Origin: Fibrobacterota bacterium
GTDB taxonomy: Bacteria > Fibrobacterota > Fibrobacteria > UBA11236
Direction: 5' to 3'
Length of the DNA: 64,000 nucleotides
Assembly (NCBI GenBank): GCA_028287505.1
Contig: JAQBPN010000087.1
Location: 1 to 64,000, forward strand
Part shown: positions 45,398-53,299 of the stretch, piece after piece
Position numbering within the stretch: the stretch's first letter is position 1
Layout of the letters: each line of letters opens with the position of its first letter
Program-made: the position numbers and the translations under genes
The notes under the pieces: generated by a model
What the model was told of the DNA's origin: nothing
Database searches by the model: none
The model's input: the letters and a program-made list of their open reading frames with translations, nothing else

Positions 45398-46234
45398 ATG
45401 CTTATTGAAAGTGCATTTCTTAAGCTCCCGGAGCTTTTGCTTTCAAGCCACAATCATAGAGGAAATGTTGAAGCCATGGTTGTTCATCATCTTGTGACTG
45501 GGCTTCAAATGGAACTCAACTCAAGATCCATTCCGTTTGCTTACAATCATATCACCGTTGAGGTGCCGTACCCCAAACAGAGTCGCATAGGAAGCGTATT
45601 TCGGGCTGACCTCTTGTTTGATTCGAACGGAAGCATACCTAGCATCGCCCGTCTAGATCAATATGGGTTTAAGGAAAAGCAATGGGTTGAAGCCAAGGGC
45701 TATTTTTCAAAAGGTAAGACTACTCCGGCAACAACTCAAAATATTGGAAGAGTGATAAAGGATATCATAAGACTCTGTCTTCTTCCAGAAGAGTTGCAAG
45801 GCGGAATCAGGCAGAACGGTAGGTATGTTCTTCTAGTATTTGATAAGCATCCAGGCAAGTACCTTGCATACTCTAACCGCGAGTGGCTTCGACGGATTTT
45901 CGAGGATCGGACACCATCAATTAAGATTAATTTGGAATCAGAAAAAACTTCGCTGATCCAATCAATAGTTGGACAGAGCAATTTAAATTCGCAGATGGAG
46001 CTTTCACTGTCTATTCTTCATTTTGAGCCTTCAACAGAGATTCCTTTTCCTGTGTATTGGGGGTATTTACTAAGAATAGACAAGTTCTCAATATCAATAA
46101 ATAATAAAGTTATAACATCTAGCGGAGAGGTTCAGGAACGATGGGATCGGGATAAGGTTTTGGCTTTGGAAGCGGTAAGAAATGAGTTTGCAAATTTGTT
46201 AGGCAAAGATGAGGGAGATATTCCCGTGGTGTAA
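45398..46234 (+). CDS. Cassette 1: possible PD-(D/E)XK nuclease-fold protein
   Basis: A 278-residue soluble protein of unknown family. D71 in FRADLLFD followed by E98 and K100 in WVEAKGYF gives the spacing D-x26-ExK, as in PD-(D/E)XK nucleases; an upstream Glu (NVEAMVVHHL, 23-32) fits too. The C-terminal half (QMELSLSILHFEP...FPVYWGYLLRIDKFSISI) is beta-rich. A restriction- or repair-like nuclease is inferred, and integron cassettes often carry such genes, but this would need structure prediction. It is the first cassette, so the one best placed for expression. AAGGA precedes the ATG. AT-rich compared with the chromosome. Confidence 0.7.
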   Translation: MLIESAFLKLPELLLSSHNHRGNVEAMVVHHLVTGLQMELNSRSIPFAYNHITVEVPYPKQSRIGSVFRADLLFDSNGSIPSIARLDQYGFKEKQWVEAKGYFSKGKTTPATTQNIGRVIKDIIRLCLLPEELQGGIRQNGRYVLLVFDKHPGKYLAYSNREWLRRIFEDRTPSIKINLESEKTSLIQSIVGQSNLNSQMELSLSILHFEPSTEIPFPVYWGYLLRIDKFSISINNKVITSSGEVQERWDRDKVLALEAVRNEFANLLGKDEGDIPVV

Positions 46235-46374
46235 GAATTACTCATAGTGACCCGTGATTACAAACGAATAAAATATTTGATTCGGTATTTGGGCTTAGCA
46301 GGAACAAATAGGAGAAAACTACTTCCCTCGCCCGTCCATGGGCTCGGGTCAACCAAGACCCGTTTCTGTACAGC

Positions 46375-46667
46375 TCACAACGAGCCCCAGTAGGGGCCCA
46401 GGGGGCATGCTCCGCATTGCCGGGCCGCAAATGGCCTGGAAAGGCTGCGCGGCAATTCAGAATCCGCTTCGTGCGCTAACTGCGGAGCAGGTCTTTGCAG
46501 TTGGTCTTCGTTAGCACCTCAGCGGTTCTTCATTGCACGCTGCGGGCGCTCGCTCCGGGGGTTAGAGAACCCCACTCTGCTCACGTCCTCGCGTAGCACG
46601 CAAGTCTTTCGCCTTGGTCTCTTCTTCGGCCTTCCCAGGCCACTTCCTACTAGGGCGAACGTTGATG
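46375..46667 (+). repeat. Giant attC-like site A (293 bp)
   Basis: Left box TCACAAC (46375-46381), right box GTTGATG (46661-46667). Outer arms AACGAGCCCCAGTAGG and CCTACTAGGGCGAACGTT pair with small gaps. Inner arms TGGCCTGGAAAGGC and GCCTTCCCAGGCCA also pair. The right half contains the conserved 70-bp core (CATTGCACGCTGCGGGCGCT ... CACGTCCTCGCGTAGC). Confidence 0.75.
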
Positions 46668-46965
46668 TGCAATTGTCGGGGGCTACTCCATCCCAGCGGG
46701 CTTCGTCCGTGGTTCCCAGGACGAAATCACGCTGTAGGTATTCCCCTCTTGGGCCTGGATGACTGCTCGCAGGCGAGCCAGGCCCAAGAGGGGAATACCC
46801 GTAATATCATCCTTCTGTCAATTCCGGTCTGTGGATGATATTACGGGGATGGAGTGCCAACGGTCACGTTAAGCTTTGCGTGGGCACTCCGTGCCACAAC
46901 AGCTTAACGGTACCGCCAATCCCGCCAACTCGGCAGGCCGCTACGCATCTGCCGCCCTTCGGGGC
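46668..46965 (+). other. Cassette 2: no gene, nested palindromes
   Basis: I find no credible gene. Outer arms GGCTACTCCATCCC (46681-46694) and GGGATGGAGTGCC (46846-46858) enclose two perfect hairpins: a 22-bp stem (46737-46758 with 46778-46799, starting GGTATTCCCC) and a 15-bp stem (46798-46812 with 46833-46847, CCCGTAATATCATCC). A third, CGTTAAGCT (46867-46875) with AGCTTAACG (46901-46909), contains GTTAAGC and GCTTAAC, exact integron core-box consensus sequences, around an inner GGCAC-TCC-GTGCC hairpin. Possible roles are a structured RNA, remnants of attC sites, or a foldback element. Confidence 0.7.
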
Positions 46966-47241
46966 ACTCAACAAGGTCCATTAAGCTTCGCCGGGATTTC
47001 CAATCCCGCTCCGGGGCTCCGCCCAAATGGCCTTTGGAAGCATCCCGGCAATTCAGGCAAAGCCTCGACTTCACTGACTGACTTCGAGGTCCAATCTGAT
47101 AGTCTACGTCAGTTCGTCTCTGCTTACCTTCATTGCACGTGGCGGGCGCTCGTTACGGGGGCGTATCGCCCCACTCCGCTCGCGTCCTCACGTATCGGGA
47201 TTGTTTCCAAAGGCCACTTCATAATGGACCTACCGTTGCGC
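46966..47241 (+). repeat. Giant attC-like site B (276 bp)
   Basis: Left box ACTCAAC (46966-46972), right box GTTGCGC (47235-47241). Outer arms CAACAAGGTCCATTAAG and ATAATGGACCTACCGTTG pair. Inner arms TGGCCTTTGGAAGCA and GTTTCCAAAGGCCA pair. The conserved core lies at about 47126-47200. The downstream leader (GAAATGGGCCTCGAAAAG ... ATTTTTTGGGGGCGGGAA) is shared with the leaders after sites E and F. Confidence 0.8.
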
Positions 47242-47396
47242 GAAATGGGCCTCGAAAAGTGGCCCGTTGGGCCAAAGATTTGAGAGTATTTTTTGGGGGC
47301 GGGAAGAGAAGCTTTTTTGAAGACGAAGAGATCCGGAGATACGAGATCGGAAATGAAGACGCGAAATCGGAATTGGATCAAGAGATTGGAATAAAA

Positions 47397-48056
47397 ATGA
47401 ATCCAAACGATGAAAAACGAGTAATGGTTCTTCGGTTCTTGTACGACACGAGGGCTATGCGCTACGTAGAACATGTACAACGGAATAACCCCTACGTGCT
47501 CGTGAATCAATTTGTGGGATTGGATGCTGGGCAGGCCCGGAATGTACTCCAATACTTAGAAGGAAAGGGCCTTGTCCAAATTGAAGTAACCGATGTCGTA
47601 CAGCTAAAGCAAAACGAAAAGGGTCTGGCTAACGACCTTCAAACGAAGAAATTTTACCGCATTACGGCTACTGGGGAAGAATTTATTGAAGAGCGGAAAA
47701 AGGAGGCGTCGATATTTCGTCAAAAAATTGAAAGTGAGGCAAGTATGAACATAACAAACATTGGTGGTGTAACTGTTGTTGGAAACAATAACATCGTTAA
47801 CGCGAAATTTGGTGACACCTACGAAAAATTGGAGAATTTCAAAAAGGCCGTACTTTCGAGTAACGGCCTTTCTACCGAAGAGAAAATAAACTGCTCATCG
47901 GATATAGAGACAATTCAAAAGCAGCTTTCAAAGACCAGCCCCTCCAAAGAAATTGTTCGTTTGGCTTGGTCCGCAATTGAAGCGAGCGTAGTGCTACACG
48001 ATTTTGGTTCGGTAGTTTCGGAACTTGGAAAACAAATCCATGGAATGTTTACTTAG
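47397..48056 (+). CDS. Cassette 3: winged-helix protein with NNIV-type beta segment
   Basis: A 219-residue soluble protein. The N-terminal 105 residues look like a winged helix-turn-helix (FLYDTRAMRYVEHVQRNNPYVLVNQFVGLDAGQARNVLQYLEGKGLVQIEV..., in which KKFYRITATGEEFIEE is the wing). Then residues 117-137 read MNITNIGGVTVVGNNNIVNAK, a motif I have seen in hypothetical proteins of mobile and defence-like loci, and a helical C-terminus follows. The frame is open from 47133, but the region before 47397 belongs to site B and its leader. The ATG at 47397 has GGAATAAAA before it. No function is known. Confidence 0.7.
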   Translation: MNPNDEKRVMVLRFLYDTRAMRYVEHVQRNNPYVLVNQFVGLDAGQARNVLQYLEGKGLVQIEVTDVVQLKQNEKGLANDLQTKKFYRITATGEEFIEERKKEASIFRQKIESEASMNITNIGGVTVVGNNNIVNAKFGDTYEKLENFKKAVLSSNGLSTEEKINCSSDIETIQKQLSKTSPSKEIVRLAWSAIEASVVLHDFGSVVSELGKQIHGMFT

Positions 48057-48146
48057 GAAATGTAAAACGGAAATTTCGACCGAATTCGAATCGGATCAAT
48101 ACATCGGAATGAAATACCAAAGGGACAGGGATGGAAAAAACGGGCC

Positions 48147-48270
48147 GCATAACCATCGAGTCGAACGGACAGCTGCGGCCGTCATGTCCTTTGCGAATCA
48201 GGGTCAAAACGTTTTGGTCTTAACGCAAAGGTCCCGCCGGCCGGTCTTGCCGCTCACTCGCGAGTTATAC
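48147..48270 (+). repeat. Classical-size attC site C (124 bp)
   Basis: Left box GCATAAC (48147-48153), right box GTTATAC (48264-48270). Arms CCGCATAACCATCGAGT and ACTCGCGAGTTATACGG pair around the boxes; inner arms GTCCTTTGCG and CGCAAAGGTCC pair. Size and boxes are those of a normal chromosomal-integron attC. Confidence 0.8.
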
Positions 48271-48283
48271 GGCCGGAATTAAA

Positions 48284-49066
48284 ATGATAAAATATATTGA
48301 GTTCTTGTTTGACGCAGATATAGATCCCGATTTGAAAGGCTTGATTAATGGAGCTGAAATCAAGATCGAAAGGCGTGAAGTAAAGAAGGAACAAAAATAC
48401 CTAGTTGTTCGATTCAATAAAAAGGTTCCTTACTCAGGCCATAAAATAAAGTCGATTCGACAAATTGTCGAATCAGATCTTATCTATCGGTCATTGATGC
48501 TGGATGAGCCATTCAGGCTTAGTTTGAATAAATTCGAATTCGAACACAACGGGCTCCCCCAAGAAATATTTATGGGGAAAAACTTTGCTTTAAATGGATT
48601 TAACCAGAAAAAGGTTCTACGCGACGAAAAAGGGAAAACTTATTTCAATTTTAAGCACGCTTATAAAAAGAAAAAAGAATACACAGATGCCATCCGATTT
48701 CTGATCAAAAAAGAAAACGTGTTTCGATACGTCGTTCGAAGCTATAACTATGGGCAACTCGATCAAGACAACGAGTTCTTTTACCTTTACCAAATAAACG
48801 AGGCTCTAAAAACCTATTTCCATCCAAAGGAGCCATGGAGGAAGCTTGATATTGGTAAGAAGAGGTGGGACGCGATTTCGAGAATAACCAATAACCCGAA
48901 ATTTATGCAGTCAAGACACCGAGGTGCAGCACTTGGAGGAAAAAAGCCTGCCCCTGGAACAACAATACGAAAGATAAGGAAAGTGGCACGGGAATCAATC
49001 TTTAAATTCATGAATCATCTGCTAAAGAAGCATAGTTTGGATGTTCTACTGAATCGGAAACAATGA
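48284..49066 (+). CDS. Cassette 4, first gene: hypothetical, 260 aa
   Basis: A basic, soluble protein (many Lys and Arg) with no recognised family. Notable segments: the lysine-rich FNFKHAYKKKKEYTDAIRFLIKK (in pieces), LYQINEALKTYF, ISRITNNPKFMQSRHRGAALGGKKPAPGTT. The last part has a basic, RHRG-containing loop that may bind nucleic acid. It begins 14 bp after site C, so its ribosome-binding site is short (GGAATTAAA). The stop overlaps the next start by 4 bp (ATGA), so the two genes are coupled and probably act together. AT-rich (near 37 percent GC by eye). Confidence 0.65.
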   Translation: MIKYIEFLFDADIDPDLKGLINGAEIKIERREVKKEQKYLVVRFNKKVPYSGHKIKSIRQIVESDLIYRSLMLDEPFRLSLNKFEFEHNGLPQEIFMGKNFALNGFNQKKVLRDEKGKTYFNFKHAYKKKKEYTDAIRFLIKKENVFRYVVRSYNYGQLDQDNEFFYLYQINEALKTYFHPKEPWRKLDIGKKRWDAISRITNNPKFMQSRHRGAALGGKKPAPGTTIRKIRKVARESIFKFMNHLLKKHSLDVLLNRKQ

Positions 49067-49689
49067 ACGAATTAATAAAAGTTCTTCTCGAAATTATTGG
49101 CGGCACCTCTGCATTTCTCGGAGCAGTCTACTTTTTGTCTAAAAGATTAATAGGTCACATGTTCGAAAAGGACTTGGAAAAGCACAAGTCAGAACTTCAC
49201 TTCAGCACTTCGATCGAAATGGAAAAAATAAGGCATCAGAATGAAACCATGATTACGGAATACAAGGAAAAGATTTCCTTGTTGGCGAATAATCGATTTG
49301 AGGCTATCAAAATCATTTCACAAAAAATGATCGAAGTTTGGGCATCGGTTGAACAGGCAACACTGATTTTGAGGCCTGTCAGGGATGGGGAAACTGATCA
49401 GCAACGATCTACAAAGGAAATTACTGAATTACGAAATAAACTCGGAGATCTACTAAAAGAATTTCTCAAATACGAAATCTTTTTTCCGAATGAATTCTCA
49501 GAAAAGATCCTCGATTTCAGAAGCAAACTCGATACCTTTGCTTCTGTTTACGGTCGTTCAGTCATTCACTCATACGATGAGGATTCTTATTCAAGGGCCT
49601 ACGAAGCATTTTGCGAAAAGGTTCGCCCAGCCGTCGATAAAATTAAGGAATTAAGAGGAGAACTAAGAAAACTTATCGGTGTAGAATAG
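49063..49689 (+). CDS. Cassette 4, second gene: membrane-anchored coiled-coil protein
   Basis: A 208-residue protein with one N-terminal membrane segment (LLEIIGGTSAFLGAVYFL, about 8-25), then a basic/acidic coiled coil (KDLEKHKSELHFSTSIEMEKIRHQNETMITEYKEKISLLANNRFEAIK) and a helical C-terminal domain. It has the architecture of small membrane effectors found in defence-like two-gene units, but that is only a pattern, not an assignment. Its ATG overlaps the preceding stop (ATGA). Confidence 0.65.
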   Translation: MNELIKVLLEIIGGTSAFLGAVYFLSKRLIGHMFEKDLEKHKSELHFSTSIEMEKIRHQNETMITEYKEKISLLANNRFEAIKIISQKMIEVWASVEQATLILRPVRDGETDQQRSTKEITELRNKLGDLLKEFLKYEIFFPNEFSEKILDFRSKLDTFASVYGRSVIHSYDEDSYSRAYEAFCEKVRPAVDKIKELRGELRKLIGVE

Positions 49690-49827
49690 GACGGAAGAGG
49701 TATGTAACTCCGAAAATATCCTCTCAAAATGAGGGGTTCCAAAATAAAATGGTCCGCTGCCCATCTTCGACCTTAACGTACGACAAGATTTGAAGACCGC
49801 CCCCAAAGAAATGCCGAGGCCCACATC

Positions 49828-50102
49828 GCGCAACAACCCAAAGGGCGCTTCGTTCGTGACTCCGCACTCACTTCGGGGCTTCGCCCAAATTGGTTTTGGA
49901 GCTGGTCCGGCAATTCAAACTGGGATTCGGCTGCACTGACTTCCGCTGTGTTCTTCGCCATCGGTCTACGTCAGTTTGACTCATCCCGTTTTCATTGCTT
50001 GCTGTGGTCGCTCATTCCGGGGGGCATAGGCCCCACTCCATTCGCGTCCTCGCAAATCGGTCCAGCTCCAAAACCAACTTCGCCCTTCGGGCGACGTTGC
50101 AT
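49828..50102 (+). repeat. Giant attC-like site D (275 bp)
   Basis: Left box GCGCAAC (49828-49834), right box GTTGCAT (50096-50102). Outer arms GCAACAACCCAAAGGGCG and CGCCCTTCGGGCGACGTTGC pair; inner arms TTGGTTTTGGAGCTGG and CCAGCTCCAAAACCAA pair perfectly over 16 bp. The tail before it (CCGCCCCCAAAGAAATGCCGAGG...) is shared with the tails of F, H and K. Apart from this site, 49690-50205 holds no gene that I can see. Confidence 0.8.
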
Positions 50103-50205
50103 AAAATTAAAAGCCCCCAGACATTAAGATGCGCGATAAGAGGAAGATGAATAGTTAGACTTTAGCATAGAGTCAAAAAAAATTCGAAAACGGAATAGAT
50201 TAAAT

Positions 50206-51222
50206 ATGAAATTGGTAAGATTTGCAATCATAAATCTTTTCGATACGAATGAAGCAAAACCTATTGAGATCGAAATAAATGGTTCTCGAGTCATTTTGAA
50301 CCCAGCTACGGATGAGGGGCAAAAAGGGGTGTCCTATCTTGCAGTGGCCAAATACCACCTTTCGAAACCGCTTACCCTCGATGAAATTGGGAGAATTTTA
50401 ATTCCAGAAGAAGAAAAGGGAAAGTGCGAATACGCCATCGAGTCAATCGCCGACATCCTATCTGTTTTCGGATCGAGCCGAAGGTCATTATTATCGCCCA
50501 CTCCCTGTGCGGCCATCGAGTTTGAGTCGGAAACAGAGAAGGAATTTTTAAAGTCGACAAAAGGAATAAAAGTCAATCAAAAGCAATATTCGACTTCAAA
50601 ATTCATATTTCCCTTCGAATCCCAATACATCAACGCAATAACCGATCGCCTAGGTGGAGTCGCGCTACTTGCTGAAGTTAACACGGAGGGCGAGGCTGGA
50701 AAATATCGGGATCTTGTAAGGTTCTTCGAATTTGCGTTCAATAGACCGTTTACCCAGTTGGATAAAATTATTCACTCATTTCTTGCACCAATGCCGTATG
50801 GCTATGAAAGGAAGGAAATTAAAGAATGGATTTCTTTTAGACACGCGGCGAGTCACGCTGACCTTCAAAAAACTCAGGGGTTTGCTGTAACTAGCGATGT
50901 TCGCGATTTCTTGATGAGAATGGAACAGGCGGCTTTGGATACTCTTTTCAATAAAAAAGAGTGGCACAATGCTTCAACTCTTCGCCGCGATATTTGGAGG
51001 CCACAAGTGTGGTCAAAATCCGCCAAGGGAGACTTGTCGATAATTCAGGGATCAAAGGATGTATCAATATTCTTCCGAACCTATGACGATCTGGGCTCAT
51101 ATCCACGAAACTTAAAGGCGTCTGTTTCACCTATCAGTGAGAATTGGTATTGCCACTTTTATATGGATCCAAATGCTCCTAAAAATCCTGGTTCGATTCA
51201 GGCCATTTCATTGGGTGCTTAG
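50206..51222 (+). CDS. Cassette 5: HEPN-like (RX4H) protein, 338 aa
   Basis: A soluble protein with a beta-rich N-terminal half and a helical part. ISFRHAASHADL (209-220) carries R212-x4-H217, the catalytic RX4-6H signature of HEPN ribonucleases, within a helix-rich region (LDKIIHSFLAP to FLMRMEQAALDTLF). The C-terminal 90 residues are beta-rich. An RNase or Apea-type HEPN is inferred from the motif; I also considered MauJ-like proteins on vague resemblance. A Shine-Dalgarno sequence is weak (ACGGAATAGA). It sits alone in its cassette. Confidence 0.65.
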   Translation: MKLVRFAIINLFDTNEAKPIEIEINGSRVILNPATDEGQKGVSYLAVAKYHLSKPLTLDEIGRILIPEEEKGKCEYAIESIADILSVFGSSRRSLLSPTPCAAIEFESETEKEFLKSTKGIKVNQKQYSTSKFIFPFESQYINAITDRLGGVALLAEVNTEGEAGKYRDLVRFFEFAFNRPFTQLDKIIHSFLAPMPYGYERKEIKEWISFRHAASHADLQKTQGFAVTSDVRDFLMRMEQAALDTLFNKKEWHNASTLRRDIWRPQVWSKSAKGDLSIIQGSKDVSIFFRTYDDLGSYPRNLKASVSPISENWYCHFYMDPNAPKNPGSIQAISLGA

Positions 51223-51272
51223 ACTAATGGGCGCGCATAAGGAATAATTGAATAAGAGGGGCTTTTAACTTC

Positions 51273-51533
51273 ATGCAACAACGCCAAGGCGGCATCTTCG
51301 CACTTTTCAGTGCACTTCGGGGGCTTCGCCCAAACGGCTTTTCAGGTTGGCTTGGCCGTTCAGTCAGAGTTTCGAGCGGCGCGAACTTCGCTTGGCGTCT
51401 ATCGCTTGCTCTCAACTCGTCTTCACGGCATGCTGCGGGCGCGCGCTTCAGGGCACTTACGACCCACTCCGCGCACGTCCTCGCATTTCAGTCCTAACCT
51501 GAAAAGCCGCTCCAGCCTTGGCCAACGTTGGGC
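51273..51533 (+). repeat. Giant attC-like site E (261 bp)
   Basis: Left box ATGCAAC (51273-51279), right box GTTGGGC (51527-51533), a perfect GTTRRRY. Outer arms CAACAACGCCAAGGC and GCCTTGGCCAACGTTG pair; inner arms CGGCTTTTCAGGTT and AACCTGAAAAGCCG pair perfectly. It resembles F closely (about nine-tenths over the middle by eye), so one is a recent copy of the other or both of a common source. Confidence 0.8.
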
Positions 51534-51706
51534 AACATGGGCCTCGAATAAAGGCACCTGCGGTGCTAAACGGGAAGTATTTTTTGGGCGCGAAGAAAAG
51601 GTAAAAGGACAAGGAACAAGAATTAAAGACCGAAGAATAAATAAAGTCATGAAAGACCACCACATAAAATGGTCGAAATAGTACTGCATAGAAATCGTTT
51701 TATTAC

Positions 51707-52684
51707 TTATGCAAATATCCTTTTGAGTTTCGAGAAAAATCCGGGCGCCGCTACTTGCAAAGGTAGATCTATCGATAACTGCTTTTTTGCAAGAAATGCC
51801 CAATGCATGGGATGTCTGCTTTCAAAAATTTCCCCCTCAATCAGCTTCCGTTTATGCTGAATCAGTGCCCTACTTACGTCAAAAACAAGTGCGACACCCG
51901 TTAGCGCAGTTGCAAGGGAAGCCCGTTCACCAGGTGATCCAAGTTGAGAAACAGTCACTCCAAGCGCCCCAGCACAAGCCGTTCTTAAGACATTTTGAGA
52001 ATTCAATACCACATCCCACGAAGCTGCACGAGCTTCAAATCCGTGTTGCTTGCGCTTAGATTCATACTCGTATAACAAGGATGCAATATGATCTTGTAGT
52101 TGGCCGGAAGTCATATTGGAGCAGTTCCTAAAAAGGAAATCTCTCATTCTGACAAAAGCATCGCGTGCAGATTGGTCCTCCCGGAATGAAAAGATTTGTT
52201 CCCAAGAACACCCCGAGGCATCCACAAGGTTTAAATTAGTTAGCTGAACCAATACGGATTGTGCAGGTTTCGATATTTTCCGAAACTTTGTACTGCTTTT
52301 TTCAGGATTATAATCTGATAAAACTTCGGAAAGGACTAATTCTGAACTAGCCGAAATGTTACACCGAGAGGATGCATAGTACATCATTTGCTCGCGAGGA
52401 TCGGATAGTCGCGGCCCGCTAAAATCCAATTTGGAAATTCTCAGATTCAACTCGTCGGCAGATAAGTTTTTAAACATCCCCATAATATCCTCAAAAAAAT
52501 CTCGGTAATCTGAGGCTGATTCGGTAAGAATGGTGCTGACTTTTTCCTCGTCGCAATCCAGAAGTTCTTCCGTTTCTAATATGTGTTCTGGACGCCCTGG
52601 CAGAGGATAGATTTTGTCGAAGTAAAGAGCAGCCCCTTTAGGGCTTGCAATTACCGTAGCTTCTCTTTTATTCAAAGAATTCAT
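51707..52684 (-). CDS. Cassette 6: inverted gene, hypothetical, 325 aa
   Basis: The only minus-strand gene in the array. The soluble protein starts MNSLNKREATVIASPKGAALYFDKIYPLPGRPE and is helical in the middle; a hydrophobic stretch (GERASLATALTGVALVFDVSRAL) near the C-terminus may be buried or membrane-associated. The opening ALYFDKIYPL weakly suggests DUF6236-type proteins; unconfirmed. GGAGG about 9 nt before the ATG fixes the start. Being antisense to the array, it must have its own promoter, probably in 52685-52967. The cassette is bounded by near-inverted leader and tail repeats (see findings). Confidence 0.7.
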   Translation of the reverse strand: MNSLNKREATVIASPKGAALYFDKIYPLPGRPEHILETEELLDCDEEKVSTILTESASDYRDFFEDIMGMFKNLSADELNLRISKLDFSGPRLSDPREQMMYYASSRCNISASSELVLSEVLSDYNPEKSSTKFRKISKPAQSVLVQLTNLNLVDASGCSWEQIFSFREDQSARDAFVRMRDFLFRNCSNMTSGQLQDHIASLLYEYESKRKQHGFEARAASWDVVLNSQNVLRTACAGALGVTVSQLGSPGERASLATALTGVALVFDVSRALIQHKRKLIEGEIFESRHPMHWAFLAKKQLSIDLPLQVAAPGFFSKLKRIFA

Positions 52685-52967
52685 ATTTAATTTCCTCCGC
52701 AGATAGGTAGCTCATTGCTTAGATTAATTATTTGGATTACCACAACCACGTAGAATAGGCTTCCAAGTGCAGTAAAAAAATCGTCCGTGCTTCCATATGG
52801 CCTAAAAGTTAGCAACCAGTGCATTTTTCAAAGTCTATTTTGGTTGTCCAGCCAAACTCGGCGGCAACCTTCAAATTCTGTAAGGTCGCGCAAATACGGC
52901 CTTTTTATCTCGAGGTATTGTCCAAGTGAGAAAAAGAGCGCCCCAAAAAAATGCAGAGGCCCACGTC
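52685..52967. other. Upstream region of the inverted cassette gene
   Basis: AT-rich non-coding region of about 280 bp that presumably contains the promoter of the minus-strand gene. It ends in the tail GCGCCCCAAAAAAATGCAGA next to site F. No other feature is seen. Confidence 0.4.
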
Positions 52968-53229
52968 GCCCAACAACGCCCAGGCTGCCTTCGCGCACTT
53001 TCCAGTGTGCTCCGGGGCTCCGCCCAAACGGCTTTCAGGCTGGTCTGGCCGTTCAGGTTGAGTTTCGAGCGGCGCGAACTTCGCTTGGCGCCTACGTCCG
53101 CTTGCTCTCAACTCGTCTTCACGGCATGCTGCAGGCGCGCGCTCCGGGGCACTTACGACCCACTCCGCGCGCGTCCTCGCATTTCAGTCCTAACCTGAAA
53201 ATCCGCTTCAGCCTTGGCTGACGTTGGGC
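52968..53229 (+). repeat. Giant attC-like site F (262 bp)
   Basis: Left box GCCCAAC (52968-52974), right box GTTGGGC (53223-53229): perfect, mutually complementary integron boxes. Outer arms GCCCAACAACGCCCAGGCTG and CAGCCTTGGCTGACGTTGGG pair. Inner arms CGGCTTTCAGG and CCTGAAAATCCG pair. Middle nearly identical to site E. The downstream leader (GAAATGGGACCTCGAAG...ATTTTTTGGGGGCGGAAA) is shared with B and E. Confidence 0.85.
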
Positions 53230-53299
53230 GAAATGGGACCTCGAAGTGTGGTCGCTGGCCAAAGTTAAAGGTTATTTTTTGGGGGCGGAAAACCAAGAA

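Noticed and set aside
46876-47283. Frames inside giant attC-like sites, e.g. in B, E, F, H and K
   Set aside because: The translations resemble each other only because the DNA repeats do; none has a ribosome-binding site.
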